Origin: an uncultured Eubacteriales bacterium
GTDB lineage: Bacteria; Bacillota; Clostridia; Oscillospirales; UBA644
DNA length: 64,000 nucleotides
Reading direction: 5' to 3'
Assembly: GCA_934454405.1 (NCBI GenBank)
Contig: CAKSFN010000003.1
Location: 97,801 to 161,800, forward strand
A program made the translations under genes and the position numbers. Shown here piece by piece: positions 18,377 through 26,879 of this stretch. The notes under the pieces are model-generated. The model worked only from the letters and a program-made list of their open reading frames with translations. It had not been told where the DNA came from and ran no database searches. The stretch's first letter is position 1. The number at the start of each line of letters is the position of its first letter.

Positions 18377-18473
18377 AAAACGGCGTTTACGACGTTTTGC
18401 GAACAGCCATGCGCGTGTTGCGTCAGCAACAATTTCGCGCGGCGTATTCAATCTTTCCTGTGGGTGCTTTCGC
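18377..18473 (-). repeat. Two-hairpin repeat element, type A copy 1
   Basis: Read on the minus strand: AATACGCCG, a hairpin with loop TGAC, the conserved CATGGCT, then a second stem TTCGCAAAACG...CGTTTT. The outer sequence GGAAAGATTG plus CCCACAG resembles the terminal repeat seen intact at 36812-36941. It is the left copy flanking the duplicated portal end. Confidence 0.75.
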
Positions 18474-18579
18474 AAAAAATCTTTTTATCGCTTACTTTTT
18501 CAAAGCAATAATCGGCGGCAGAAATGCCGCCGATTTTTATTGTTGTTTCTCTTGTTCCCGTCGCCTGTGCGCCGAATTA

Positions 18580-18766
18580 CTATTTTTCATCGCTTTTCGC
18601 CGACAAAGATTTTCTCACTCCCGACGCGTTCGGATAATCAAGCTGCTCCAACTGTTTCCAATAGGCTTCGATGGTCTTTCCGTCGTTTTTGTCGCCGAAC
18701 GTGCCGTCGTTAAAGTTCGACCGAACCTCCGCCCACATCGCCTGTCTGTCGGAGAGAAGTGCCGCG
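18580..18766 (-). pseudogene. Extra copy of the 3' end of the portal gene
   Basis: Encodes AALLSDRQAMWAEVRSNF through GVRKSLSA, the last ~60 residues of the portal protein at 19016-20728, with its own stop codon. The central ~150 bases appear identical to the gene. At the upstream junction the codons differ but the residues do not (S TCG/AGC, A GCG/GCA, L TTA/CTC, S TCG/TCC). The last codons before the stop also differ (SATGDGR against SAKSDEK). It has no start codon or promoter of its own and lies between two type A elements. Confidence 0.85.
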
Positions 18767-18767
18767 C

Positions 18768-18868
18768 TCGCAAAACGGCGTTTACGACGTTTTGCGAACA
18801 GCCATGCGCGTGTTGCGTCAGCAACAGTTTCGCGCGGCGTATTCAATCCTTCCTGCGGGTGCTTTCGC
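18768..18868 (-). repeat. Two-hairpin repeat element, type A copy 2
   Basis: Same structure as copy 1: minus-strand AATACGCCG, stem TGTTGC/GCAACA, CATGGCT, stem TCGCAAAACG/CGTTTTGCGA. The second stem ends exactly where the portal 3'-end copy begins. Confidence 0.8.
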
Positions 18869-18984
18869 AAAAAATCTTTTTATTTTTTTCTTTTTCAAAG
18901 TAAAAATCAGCGGCATTTCTGCCAATCAATCTTTCCTGTATGTACTTTCGCAAAAAACCTTTTTATCTTTCACTTTTTCAAAGC

Positions 18985-19016
18985 AATAATCGGCGGCAGA
19001 AATGCCGCCGAATTAT
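18985..19016 (-). terminator. Terminator-like hairpin after the portal gene
   Basis: CGGCGGC pairs with GCCGCCG (18991-19010) with A/T flanks on both sides, touching the portal stop codon. A similar hairpin accompanies copy 1 near 18515-18535 and the dpaB copies. Confidence 0.6.
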
Positions 19017-20728
19017 TATCTTCCGTCGCCTGTCGCCGACAAAGATTTTCTCACTCCCGACGCGTTCGGATAATCAAGCTGCTCCAACTGTTTCCAATAG
19101 GCTTCGATGGTCTTTCCGTCGTTTTTGTCGCCGAACGTGCCGTCGTTAAAGTTCGACCGAACCTCCGCCCACATCGCCTGTCTGTCCGATAAAAGCGCCG
19201 CCGAGGAGTCAACCTCAAAGATATAATCGTCGTCGTAGAACCACTCGCCGTCCGCGTCCCTTTCAAGAAAATCATAGCGGCAGAACACCTCGTCATGCTC
19301 GCGGCTGTCCTCCTCGCCGTAGGTTCTCGGCTCGTCCGCATACGCCAGCATATACTGAAAAATTGCCTTGAATAGATCGCAATACGCCGTGTTTTTCAAG
19401 CGTATTTTCGACTCGATTCTGCCCGCAACCTGTGACGCCGAAAACTGCTTCGCCGTGCCCGACATCGCCGTGTTGTCCTGCTTGCCCTGATACGCGTCGG
19501 TTATGCCGAGCGTCGAACGCGCGTCCTCGTAATACTTGTCCAGCAGCTTCAGATCCTGCTGCACCGACGGTTGCAGATTTATAGCGTCGATCATCGTTTT
19601 TTGCGCCGTATTATCGAGAAAAACGAGTTTGTCCTCTCTGTCCGACGTCTCGATGCGCACCCCTCGCGGAAGCGTCAGCACGGAGCCGCCTTTAAGCAAT
19701 TTTTCCTGCACCTTGCTGTAAAGCTTGTTGTGCGCCGTCTGCAAATCCGAGATAAGCCCGCAATCGCTCTCGCCGCCGAACTGCCCGTAAAGAGACACGT
19801 TTTTTCGCATTATCAGCGGAAATACCGTCGGCGTGTAATAGGGGAGAAACGTCCTTTTTTCAACCCCGTCCGCCGTCTCCGTTGCCGGGATAACGCTTCC
19901 GTCCGAACGTGTCAACGGCGCAAAAAGTTCCTCGCCGAAACTCTCTTTCGCAACCGTCGCCTTGCCGCCGCACGAGCATTTTTTGCCCTTGACTGCGTGT
20001 CTTGCTCCGCATTTCGGACACTCATATTCAAGCCTTGCACGGTATTTTTCATAGTCTTCCAAAACCGTGTTGCCCGCCCATGAAAATACGCCGAGAGTAC
20101 CCTCCGCATTTATGTAATATGCCGTTATCTGCGTCACGATGTCCGTGTTTTCGTCACGGAAATCGTCTCTGTCCTCGTCCTCCACGACCACGCCGTAACG
20201 CCTGTTCAACCTCGCTTTCGTGTCCGTAAATGTCACAAAAACATAGTCCGCCTCGTCAAGCTCCGCCACGCCCGCCTGAGGTATGACCTGCTTCGGATGA
20301 ATCAGCCTTGCGAACGGCTCGCCGCACGTCGCGCGCGTATTTTTCGAGCTGTCCCAGCCCACGAGACGGAAACTCTGCCCGAGAATTTTCGTCATTCTGT
20401 CCTCCTCCGAGTTCGTTTTCTCCGGCGCGATCTTTCGTATCGCCGCCCTCAGCATTGCCTCGATCGCCCTCGCGTTTTTCTCCTTTTTCTCCGAGTGGAC
20501 GGGCGACGACACCTTCGGCATAGGAATGGTGTTGTCGATCTGGGATTCAATTAACTCAAACGTAAAGTTCCGCACTATCGCCGCATTTTTGCCGCGTCTG
20601 CCGTCCGTCACTATCTCCTTGTCTCCCTTGTACTGCTTCGTCCATGCGTCAAAGCTTGCCAACCTTGCGGAATACTCCTGTTCCGCCTCTATAAACCTTT
20701 CTTTCCAAATTTCCAATTTTTCGTTCAT
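19016..20728 (-). CDS. Phage portal protein with zinc-ribbon insertion
   Basis: A 570-residue portal protein of the podovirus type. Key parts are an N-terminal helical region (ERFIEAEQEYSARLASFDAWTKQYKG), a core with FPLIMRKNVSLYGQFGGESDCGLISDLQTAHNKLYSKVQEKLLKGG (about residues 310-355), and a stem/crown region ITDAYQGKQDNTAMSGTAKQFSASQVAGRIESKIRLKN. A CPKC...CSC zinc ribbon is inserted about residues 236-255, unusual but known in portals of Clostridia phages. AAGGAG precedes the ATG. The portal normally forms the dodecameric DNA gate at one capsid vertex. The last ~60 codons are duplicated at 18580-18766, and the gene itself is intact. Confidence 0.85.
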   Translation of the reverse strand: MNEKLEIWKERFIEAEQEYSARLASFDAWTKQYKGDKEIVTDGRRGKNAAIVRNFTFELIESQIDNTIPMPKVSSPVHSEKKEKNARAIEAMLRAAIRKIAPEKTNSEEDRMTKILGQSFRLVGWDSSKNTRATCGEPFARLIHPKQVIPQAGVAELDEADYVFVTFTDTKARLNRRYGVVVEDEDRDDFRDENTDIVTQITAYYINAEGTLGVFSWAGNTVLEDYEKYRARLEYECPKCGARHAVKGKKCSCGGKATVAKESFGEELFAPLTRSDGSVIPATETADGVEKRTFLPYYTPTVFPLIMRKNVSLYGQFGGESDCGLISDLQTAHNKLYSKVQEKLLKGGSVLTLPRGVRIETSDREDKLVFLDNTAQKTMIDAINLQPSVQQDLKLLDKYYEDARSTLGITDAYQGKQDNTAMSGTAKQFSASQVAGRIESKIRLKNTAYCDLFKAIFQYMLAYADEPRTYGEEDSREHDEVFCRYDFLERDADGEWFYDDDYIFEVDSSAALLSDRQAMWAEVRSNFNDGTFGDKNDGKTIEAYWKQLEQLDYPNASGVRKSLSATGDGR

Positions 20729-20929
20729 GTAGTTCTCCTTGTTTTTTTATGTAAGTTACGGCTGCTTTTCTTGTTTTATATCCTGCAACCTGTTGTTATA
20801 AAACTTCTGTCTTTTTTCTTCTCGGCGAAACCGCCTGCGGCACGGTCGGCAGGTGAGTTGAACCGCGCCATAGGCGTTGCTGAACCTGCAACAACGCGCT
20901 TGCGGTTCATATCCGTTTCAGCGCGACCC

Positions 20930-21244
20930 TCATCTCGATGTCTTCGTCGCATTCGGTTCGCCGTCCACGAGGTTCACGGTGATGACCGTTTCCGTGTTTC
21001 CGTCGTCTGCGGCGCCCTCGCCGAGCAGTCCCAGCACCGTATCGACCGCTTTTGAGTTGCCCTTGCGCGCAAGCTCGTAGAGGTCGTATACCAGCGCGGT
21101 TTTCATATTCATATCTGTTTCTTCCACGCCGCACTCTTTCAGCTTGCCGAGAATATCCTCGTTTTTAATTTCGCATTTCATTATCTCCGAAAGAATCTGT
21201 TTGACCGTTTTCTGCGTTGTTTCTTCTGTTTTCTTTTTTCGCAT
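20930..21244 (-). CDS. Putative phage small terminase-like protein
   Basis: A 104-residue helical protein beginning MRKKKTEETTQKTVKQILSE. The stretch NMKTALVYDLYELARKGNSKAVDTVLGLLGE matches the style of small terminase or terminase-adjacent proteins upstream of portals. The RBS AAGGAATT directly precedes the ATG. It is the first gene of the phage block, and no large terminase gene accompanies it. Between it and the portal (20729-20929) lies a repeat-like stretch (GAAACCGCCTGCGGCACGGT) related to 14174-14222. Confidence 0.5.
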   Translation of the reverse strand: MRKKKTEETTQKTVKQILSEIMKCEIKNEDILGKLKECGVEETDMNMKTALVYDLYELARKGNSKAVDTVLGLLGEGAADDGNTETVITVNLVDGEPNATKTSR

Positions 21245-21354
21245 AATTCCTTTTTTCCTTTAATTTTTCGTTCCCTTTAATCTCTCCGTTTTTTCAACCT
21301 CGCAACCTTTGCCGCGCTGACCACTAACCGCCGCCCTCTGCCGCGCGCTCTGTT

Positions 21355-21453
21355 TGCCGCGAAGCTTTCGGCTTGCCGCTGCGCCTGCGCTCCGCGGCTT
21401 CGCCGCCGCTCAACTCTCATAACGGCGCTTTGCGCCGTCAGAGGTTTCGCGGA
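21355..21453. repeat. Dispersed palindromic repeat (type D)
   Basis: Contains GCCGCTCAACTCTCATAACG and CCGTCAGAGGTTTCGCGGA. Related copies lie at 44649-44748 (same orientation), 40256-40313 and 40685-40741 (inverted), with a partial one near 15629-15664. After this copy, sequence related to the ATCAAGTCAATCAAGT motif of the 40 kb repeats follows (21480-21500, inverted). Confidence 0.65.
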
Positions 21454-21649
21454 AATCGTATGATACCCCTCATTTTCAGATATATCAAATCATTCAAATC
21501 AAAAAGCATCTGTTTTTCGCCTGATATTTAATATATAAACCTCGTCATTTATGAATTTCTCCGCTTTGCCCCCTGTCGCATCGTGACAGGGGGGAGCAAA
21601 ACGGCGGCGAAGCCGTTATTTTGACAGCACAACCGTCCTCACGCGAATA

Positions 21650-21780
21650 CCTCTGACCACTAACCGCTGCCCTCTGCCGCGCGCTCTCTGCCGCGCTGAC
21701 AACTGCCCTCTGCCGTGCTGACAACTGCCCGCTGCCCACTAACCGCTGCCTTCTGCCCACGGCCCTCTGCCGTTCATTGC
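21650..21780. repeat. CTGACC-type low-complexity intergenic repeat
   Basis: Short degenerate units (CTGACAACTGCCCTCTGCCG and variants) repeated about eight times. No gene is supported between 21245 and 23413. Confidence 0.65.
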
Positions 21781-21839
21781 TTTCAGCCTACCACTTTCGT
21801 CCCCTCTGCGAACCCCGATTTTGCGACTGCTTTGTGAAC

Positions 21840-23240
21840 TTTTTAAAATCGCAAAGCCGAGCAAACGGTTTTTTTCAGATTTTAATACGCCGCGCGATAG
21901 TTCGTTCCTTCGAACGAACCGCGTATGGCTAATCGCAAAAACTGCTCGCTGCGCTCGGTCTTTTTGTTTTTTTATTTGTTCGGTTATATCGGCAAAGTAC
22001 AGAAATTGTCAGCTGAAGCACACAGGGCGCTTGCTTAAAAGGGGAGAAGCCCTTTTTTCCGCTTCGAGGAGTTTGCGTCGTTTTTCGCAAGCGAAAAGCC
22101 GAGCAAACGGTATTATCCGATTTTGGGCGAAGAAAAGCCCGTTTTCACAAGCCTGACAGTGTTGCTTTTGCCCTGTTTTATTGTCTCGTCGCTTAAAATA
22201 CGAAAGTATTCTCGCACTCCTCGACTTCAAAACAGAACAAAATCAAGGCTGTCAGGTCGAAGAGTTTCACGGAGATAATGTTTTTCTCCGTGAAACGGTC
22301 ACTTTGAAGCAATACTTTGTGTATTGCAAGAAGTGAACGCAATGCGGAGGGAAAGATTAGCCCGTGAAACCTTATGAGAACGGACTTTTCTTCGCCCTTA
22401 CGCCGTGCGATAGTTCGTTCATTCGAACGAACCGCACATGGCTAATCGCAAAAACTGCTCGCTTCGCTCGGTCTTTTTGTTTTTTATTTGTTCGGTTATA
22501 TCGGCAAAGTACAGAAATTGTTAGCTGAAGCACACAGGGCGCTTGCCTGAAAGGGGCAAAGCCTTTTCTTTCCGCTGCGCGGAGTTTGCGTCGTTTTTCG
22601 CAAGCGAAAAGCCGAGCAAACGGTTCTTTTCAGATTTTGGGCGAAGAAAAGCCCGTTTTCACAAGCCTGACAGTGTTGCTTTTGCCCTGTTTTATTGTCT
22701 CGTCGCTTAAAATACGAAAGTATTCTCGCACTCCTCGACTTCAAAACAGAACAAAATCAAGGCTGTCAGGTCGAAGAGTTTCACGGAGATAATGTTTTTC
22801 TCCGTGAAGCGGTCACTTTGAAGCAATACTTTGTGTATTGCAAGAAGTGAACGCAATGCGGAGGGAAAGATTATCCCGTGAAACCTTATGAGAACGGACT
22901 TTTCTTCGCCCTTACGCCACGCGATTGTTTACGCGTCCGCGTAAACCGCGTATGGCTAATCGCAAAAACTGCTCGCTGCGCTCGGTCTTTTTGTTTTTTT
23001 ATTTGTTCGGTTATATCGGCAAAGTACAGAAATTGTCAGCTGAAGCACACAGGGCGCTTGCCTGAAAGGGGCAAAGCCTTTTTCTTTCCGCTTCGCGGAG
23101 TTTGCGTCGTTTTTCGCAAGCGAAAAGCCGAGCAAACGGTTTTTTTCAGATTTTAATACGCCACGCGATTGTTTACGCGTCCGCGTAAACCGCGTATGGC
23201 TAATCGCAAAAACTGCTCGCTTCGCTCGGTCTTTTTGCGA
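21840..23240 (+). mobile_element. Array of two-hairpin elements (type B) with nested 273-bp elements (type C)
   Basis: Four type B motifs lie at about 21883-21966, 22398-22480, 22912-22993 and 23155-23240. Each reads AATACGCC or TTACGCC, a long hairpin, an ATGGCTAATCGCAAAA core and a second stem ending TTTTTG. The first hairpin stem differs between copies but stays paired: GTTCGTTC/GAACGAAC in two, GTTTACGC/GCGTAAAC in the others. Two copies are preceded by a 273-bp insert (22125-22397 and 22639-22911) bounded by inverted GGGCGAAGAAAAG/CTTTTCTTCGCCC-type ends. This insert is rich in hairpins (TTTCACGGAGA/TCTCCGTGAAA, GCAATAC/GTATTGC) and absent from the other copies. No ORF is supported. Confidence 0.75.
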
Positions 23241-23301
23241 TAGATCGCGCCGTTTTTGCCGCGCAAATCCATCAAAAACCGAAAAAATTACGGCTTGCCG
23301 C

Positions 23302-23330
23302 TTGACAAACCGCCGAAAAGAGTATATAAC
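23302..23330 (+). promoter_or_regulatory. Promoter of the WG-repeat lipoprotein gene
   Basis: TTGACA (23302-23307), 17-base spacer, TATAAC (23325-23330), directly downstream of the last type B element. Confidence 0.85.
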
Positions 23331-23413
23331 AATAAGAGAGAGGGAATTTTTTCCGAAAATTTCCGCTTTCGCAAAAACTTGATCGGCAAAAAACTCATGG
23401 AAGGGATTTTTAT

Positions 23414-24898
23414 ATGAAAAAAGCCGCTTTTTTACTGCTTTCCGCTGTTCTGCTGCTGTCATTTTTGACCGCTTGCGGCGGCGGCTCCGAAAACGCTTCG
23501 ACTCCCGAAGCTTCTCAGCCCCCGACGCAGTCCGACGCAACGGCTCTCCGCTCCTCGCCGCGCCTGAGCCCCGATTTCGTCGGCGAACTCGTTCCGAGCA
23601 AAAAATACGGAAAACTTCTGCCGTATCTGGGCAAGGTCGGCGCCGACGCATACGGCAGCTACGGCCTTTACGGGCTTTGCCGCGAGGACGGCACAATCGT
23701 TGTCGATCCCGTTTATTCCGAGGTTTCTTACAACGACGGCTATTATCTTCTTCTCAGATCCGACGCACCCAAGCCGGTTGAGGGCGACGGTTTCAGCGGT
23801 AGGTATTATCTCATTCCCGAGGACGGCTCGTCCGTCCGCGATTTCGGCGAAAACACGCCCGTTTTCTGTCTCGGCGACGGCGTTTATTGCTATTCCTCGC
23901 TCCTTCCGACCGATAACGGCTACGACGTCAACACCTCCTACTGCTCCGCCGACGGCAAAACGCTGCTCGAAGACGGCGGCGACGTGACCGTTTCCGATTT
24001 TCACGACGGAATCGCGCTGCTGACCCGAACGGATAAAAACGGAACGACGCAGTTCTTTGCGGACACTTCCCTGAAAGAGATAACCCCCGTTTCGGGCGCC
24101 GAATCCGTTTCCTCCGACTGCCCGTTTTACAAAGTGACCGACGCCGACGGAAAGATCGGCGTTTACAGAAACAACATTCCCGTGCTCGCGCCCGAATACG
24201 ACGCTGTCGGATATTCTCCTTACAACGGCGGCATTGTTGCCCTCCGCGACGGAACGGCGTTCGTTTTTGACTCGTCTCTGACGCTCGTTGCGCAGTTCCC
24301 CGTCGCCGAAAACGCCGTCACAGCCGTCACGGTCGGTCCCGACTTCGTCCGTTACTATCCTGAAGGCGCTTCGCCCGTCTGCGTTGACAAAAACGGCAGG
24401 CTCTTGGACGCGGACGAACTCGGCTATCTTTCAAACTGCGGCCTCTATTACAGGCGCAGCGGCGTGACGGAAAAAGACCTCTACGTCGTTTTTGACCGCG
24501 CAGGCAAAGATGTTTTCACCGTTCCTGCCGGCTGGTACGTTGACGAATACGCGTCTGTGGGCAACTTTTTCGTCATCGCAAAAAACACGTCCGGCAGCGG
24601 CGATTTCGGCTTGGAATACGCGCTTGTCGATCCCTCGACGGGCAAAACGACAAAGCTTGTCGGCTCTTTTTACGGCAGCCCCGAAGCGTATCTGCGCCGC
24701 TCGAAGGACGCCGCGCATATCGACGTTCTTTCTCCCGAAAACCTTTCCGTAATATATAACTGCCGCTCGTTTTTCGGCAGAATGAACACCTCGGTCGGAG
24801 AGCTTGTTTTCTATGATGTTGACGGCTTTTTCATAACCGCCGCCGCGTCGTCGCCCGACCCCGTCTGCGTCGCCCCGTCGTCGGAAAAAAAGTCGTAA
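23414..24898 (+). CDS. Cell-surface lipoprotein with WG-like repeats
   Basis: A 494-residue lipoprotein: signal peptide with lipobox LTAC (Cys about residue 21), a Ser/Thr/Pro linker, then repeats of the WG/beta-propeller kind (YGLYGLCREDGTIVVDPVYSEV, GKIGVYRNNIPVLAPEYDAV). WG-repeat proteins are widespread surface proteins of Clostridia and Bacteroidia, mostly without a known ligand. GGAAGGGA sits before the ATG. A promoter and terminator frame it as a single-gene unit. No catalytic motif is seen. Confidence 0.82.
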   Translation: MKKAAFLLLSAVLLLSFLTACGGGSENASTPEASQPPTQSDATALRSSPRLSPDFVGELVPSKKYGKLLPYLGKVGADAYGSYGLYGLCREDGTIVVDPVYSEVSYNDGYYLLLRSDAPKPVEGDGFSGRYYLIPEDGSSVRDFGENTPVFCLGDGVYCYSSLLPTDNGYDVNTSYCSADGKTLLEDGGDVTVSDFHDGIALLTRTDKNGTTQFFADTSLKEITPVSGAESVSSDCPFYKVTDADGKIGVYRNNIPVLAPEYDAVGYSPYNGGIVALRDGTAFVFDSSLTLVAQFPVAENAVTAVTVGPDFVRYYPEGASPVCVDKNGRLLDADELGYLSNCGLYYRRSGVTEKDLYVVFDRAGKDVFTVPAGWYVDEYASVGNFFVIAKNTSGSGDFGLEYALVDPSTGKTTKLVGSFYGSPEAYLRRSKDAAHIDVLSPENLSVIYNCRSFFGRMNTSVGELVFYDVDGFFITAAASSPDPVCVAPSSEKKS

Positions 24899-25009
24899 CG
24901 GAAGCCCTCAAAGCGGAAACCCGAAGGCTGCGCGCGCAGAAAACGAACAAACTGCCCTGCCGCGGAAACCGTTTTGCGAAAGCTTATCCGCCGCCGGCAT
25001 AAATCGGTA

Positions 25010-25044
25010 AAAGTCGCTGTCAACAGACGGCGGCTTTTCCTTTT
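25010..25044 (+). terminator. Intrinsic terminator after the WG-repeat gene
   Basis: AAAAGTCGC pairs with GCGGCTTTT (one G-T pair) and is followed by CCTTTT. Confidence 0.65.
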
Positions 25045-25142
25045 CGCGTATCATTCAAAAAGCCAAAAGCCCCTCAAACCGCGGCAAAATCCGACACTTG
25101 CGGAAACGCCGCAAATTCACGGCGGAAACTTCGGTATATCTA

Positions 25143-25186
25143 TTGACTTTTCGCCCTCGATATGATATTATTGGTATATATCCCAA
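25143..25186 (+). promoter_or_regulatory. Promoter with TetR-type operator for the collagen-like operon
   Basis: TTGACT (25143-25148), 17-base spacer, TATTAT (25166-25171). From 25171 to 25186 lies TTGGTATATATCCCAA, one base short of the perfect palindrome TTGGTATATATACCAA found at the same position relative to the -10 box of the TetR gene at 42.4 kb. The leader from here to 25409 is about 220 bases, with no ORF or recognised RNA. Confidence 0.75.
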
Positions 25187-25409
25187 TATATTACTTACAG
25201 ATGACTGCTTTGCGGAGAAGCCGCGAAACAAAAAAAAGAGCCCGACCGCGCAGGAGCGGCTGCTTTCGGAGACGCGTGCAAAGGCACCTGCCTTTATCCC
25301 GCTGCGGACGTCGGGGCAATCGCCGCGGAGGGTATGCGTAAGCGCCGTCCGCGCCGTAAATTAAATACGGATTCAGGCTGTCGAAGAACGGAGAGACGGA
25401 GGAAAGAAG

Positions 25410-26849
25410 ATGAAAACAGGGAAAAAACTACTCATAGGCTCACTTTCGGCGCTTTGTGCCGCACTTTTGGTGCTTTGCGTCGTGCTTGCCGCAGGATGGA
25501 GCAAGGCGGCAAAAACCGACACCGCACTGCCGGAGGTGCGGAATAACGGCACGGCGATCCAGTGGAAATACAGCAACGAAACCGATTGGCGCGACCTTGT
25601 GGCGCTTACCGAGCTGCGGGGCGCTGCCGGAGAAGCCGGTAAAGACGGCATTAACGGTCTTGACGGCAAAGACGGCAAGAACGGAATAAACGGCAAGAAC
25701 GGCATCGACGGTAAGAACGGAATAAACGGTGCAAACGGAAAAGACGGCATAAACGGTCTTGACGGCAAAGACGGCGCCGACGGCATTAACGCCAAAAACA
25801 TAGAGGTGCAGCGAGCCGAAACCCACATACAGTGGCGTTATGAGGGCGACGAATGGCAGAACCTTGTGGCGATAGCCGACATCACAGGTCCTGCCGGGCA
25901 GAAAGGCGCAGACGGAGCAAATGGAAAAACGCCGGAGTTCCGTGTAAGCGAAAACACCCTGCAATGGCGTTATGTCGGCGATGAAATATGGCTGAACCTT
26001 TACGATCTTTCGGTTTTGAAAGGTCTTGACGGCAGGGACGGCGCTGACGGTAAAGACGGTATAAACGGAAAAGACGGTATAAACGGAAAAGACGGCGCCG
26101 CCGGCAAGGACGGAACAAACGGCATAAACGGGCAGGACGGCAGGGACGGCGCGGACGGCAACACCCCGTTTATCGGCGGGAACGGCAACTGGTGGATCGG
26201 AGAAACCGACACCGGAGTGAAGGCTGTCGGAACAGACGGTGTTGACGGCGAAAAAGGCGATAACGGCGACATCGGAGAAAAGGGCGATAAAGGCGACACC
26301 GGAGAAAAGGGAGATAAAGGAGATAAAGGCGACCCCGGCGAAAAAGGTGACAAAGGTGACAAGGGAGATAAAGGCGACAAGGGCGACCCCGGTCAGAACG
26401 GCGGAAGTTCCGGATATTTTTATGCAGAGGCAAACTCTCCGAGTGCCGTACTGAATAACAGTCGTGTCAATATTACTGTCTACGAAAAAATAAACAAGGG
26501 CGGCTTGATTTCATCCTACAGGAATAATATTACACTCAAAAAAGGACATATTTACAGTGTCAGCATAAGCGGTTCTCTCGAGGTTGGTTCAAACGAATCT
26601 AACAAAAGCGGCAATTACTCTATTCAGATGACAGACGGGTATGATGACAATCTGTGCAGGGAGCTTACGCGAATAAAAAGGGACGGGGCAAAAATACCGT
26701 ATACCAATGATCAACATTCCTTTAATTTCAGCAGAATGTATGATGCGTCAAATAAAGATATTACATTGCAGTTGAGGTTTGAAAATTCGGCATACAACAC
26801 TTATCTCAACGGCTTCAGTGGTACTGTTACCATAATCGCTCTTGACTGA
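25410..26849 (+). CDS. Collagen-like Gly-X-Y repeat surface protein
   Basis: A 479-residue protein. Residues 1-32 form a membrane anchor or signal (LIGSLSALCAALLVLCVVLAAGW). Three small beta modules (IQWKYSNETDWRDLVAL, IQWRYEGDEWQNLVAI, LQWRYVGDEIWLNLYDL) alternate with Gly-X-Y blocks (GKDGINGLDGKDG; later GEKGDKGDKGDPGEKGDKG). A C-terminal domain (about residues 335-479) looks like a C1q/TNF-type trimerisation head. Bacterial collagen-like proteins form trimeric stalks on the cell or spore surface. GGAGG precedes the ATG. The next gene begins 30 bases downstream with its own RBS, so they form one operon under the TetR-type operator. Confidence 0.9.
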   Translation: MKTGKKLLIGSLSALCAALLVLCVVLAAGWSKAAKTDTALPEVRNNGTAIQWKYSNETDWRDLVALTELRGAAGEAGKDGINGLDGKDGKNGINGKNGIDGKNGINGANGKDGINGLDGKDGADGINAKNIEVQRAETHIQWRYEGDEWQNLVAIADITGPAGQKGADGANGKTPEFRVSENTLQWRYVGDEIWLNLYDLSVLKGLDGRDGADGKDGINGKDGINGKDGAAGKDGTNGINGQDGRDGADGNTPFIGGNGNWWIGETDTGVKAVGTDGVDGEKGDNGDIGEKGDKGDTGEKGDKGDKGDPGEKGDKGDKGDKGDKGDPGQNGGSSGYFYAEANSPSAVLNNSRVNITVYEKINKGGLISSYRNNITLKKGHIYSVSISGSLEVGSNESNKSGNYSIQMTDGYDDNLCRELTRIKRDGAKIPYTNDQHSFNFSRMYDASNKDITLQLRFENSAYNTYLNGFSGTVTIIALD

Positions 26850-26879
26850 GCCGATATACACGAAAACGGAGGAAACCCG

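Larger units (their letters stand above)
8771..21244 (-). mobile_element. Incomplete prophage: podovirus-like structural and lysis block
   Basis: Eleven minus-strand genes run in phage order: small terminase-like protein, portal, scaffold, major capsid, small ORF, connector, beta-rich structural protein, fibre, short tail-end protein, XhlA-like protein, holin and amidase. I find no large terminase subunit, integrase, repressor, tape measure, tail tube or sheath. The late genes overlap or abut, so they are still organised as an operon. A HipA-like gene on the opposite strand and several repeat elements are inserted between scaffold and portal. Absence of a tape measure suits a short-tailed phage; absence of a large terminase means it cannot package DNA alone. 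It may be a decayed prophage, a satellite or a domesticated particle. Confidence 0.8.

Noticed and set aside
21821..22230. Short open frames in the repeat array (up to 111 codons on either strand)
   Set aside because: Each recurs with every repeat copy, lacks an RBS and follows the hairpin sequence rather than codon usage.
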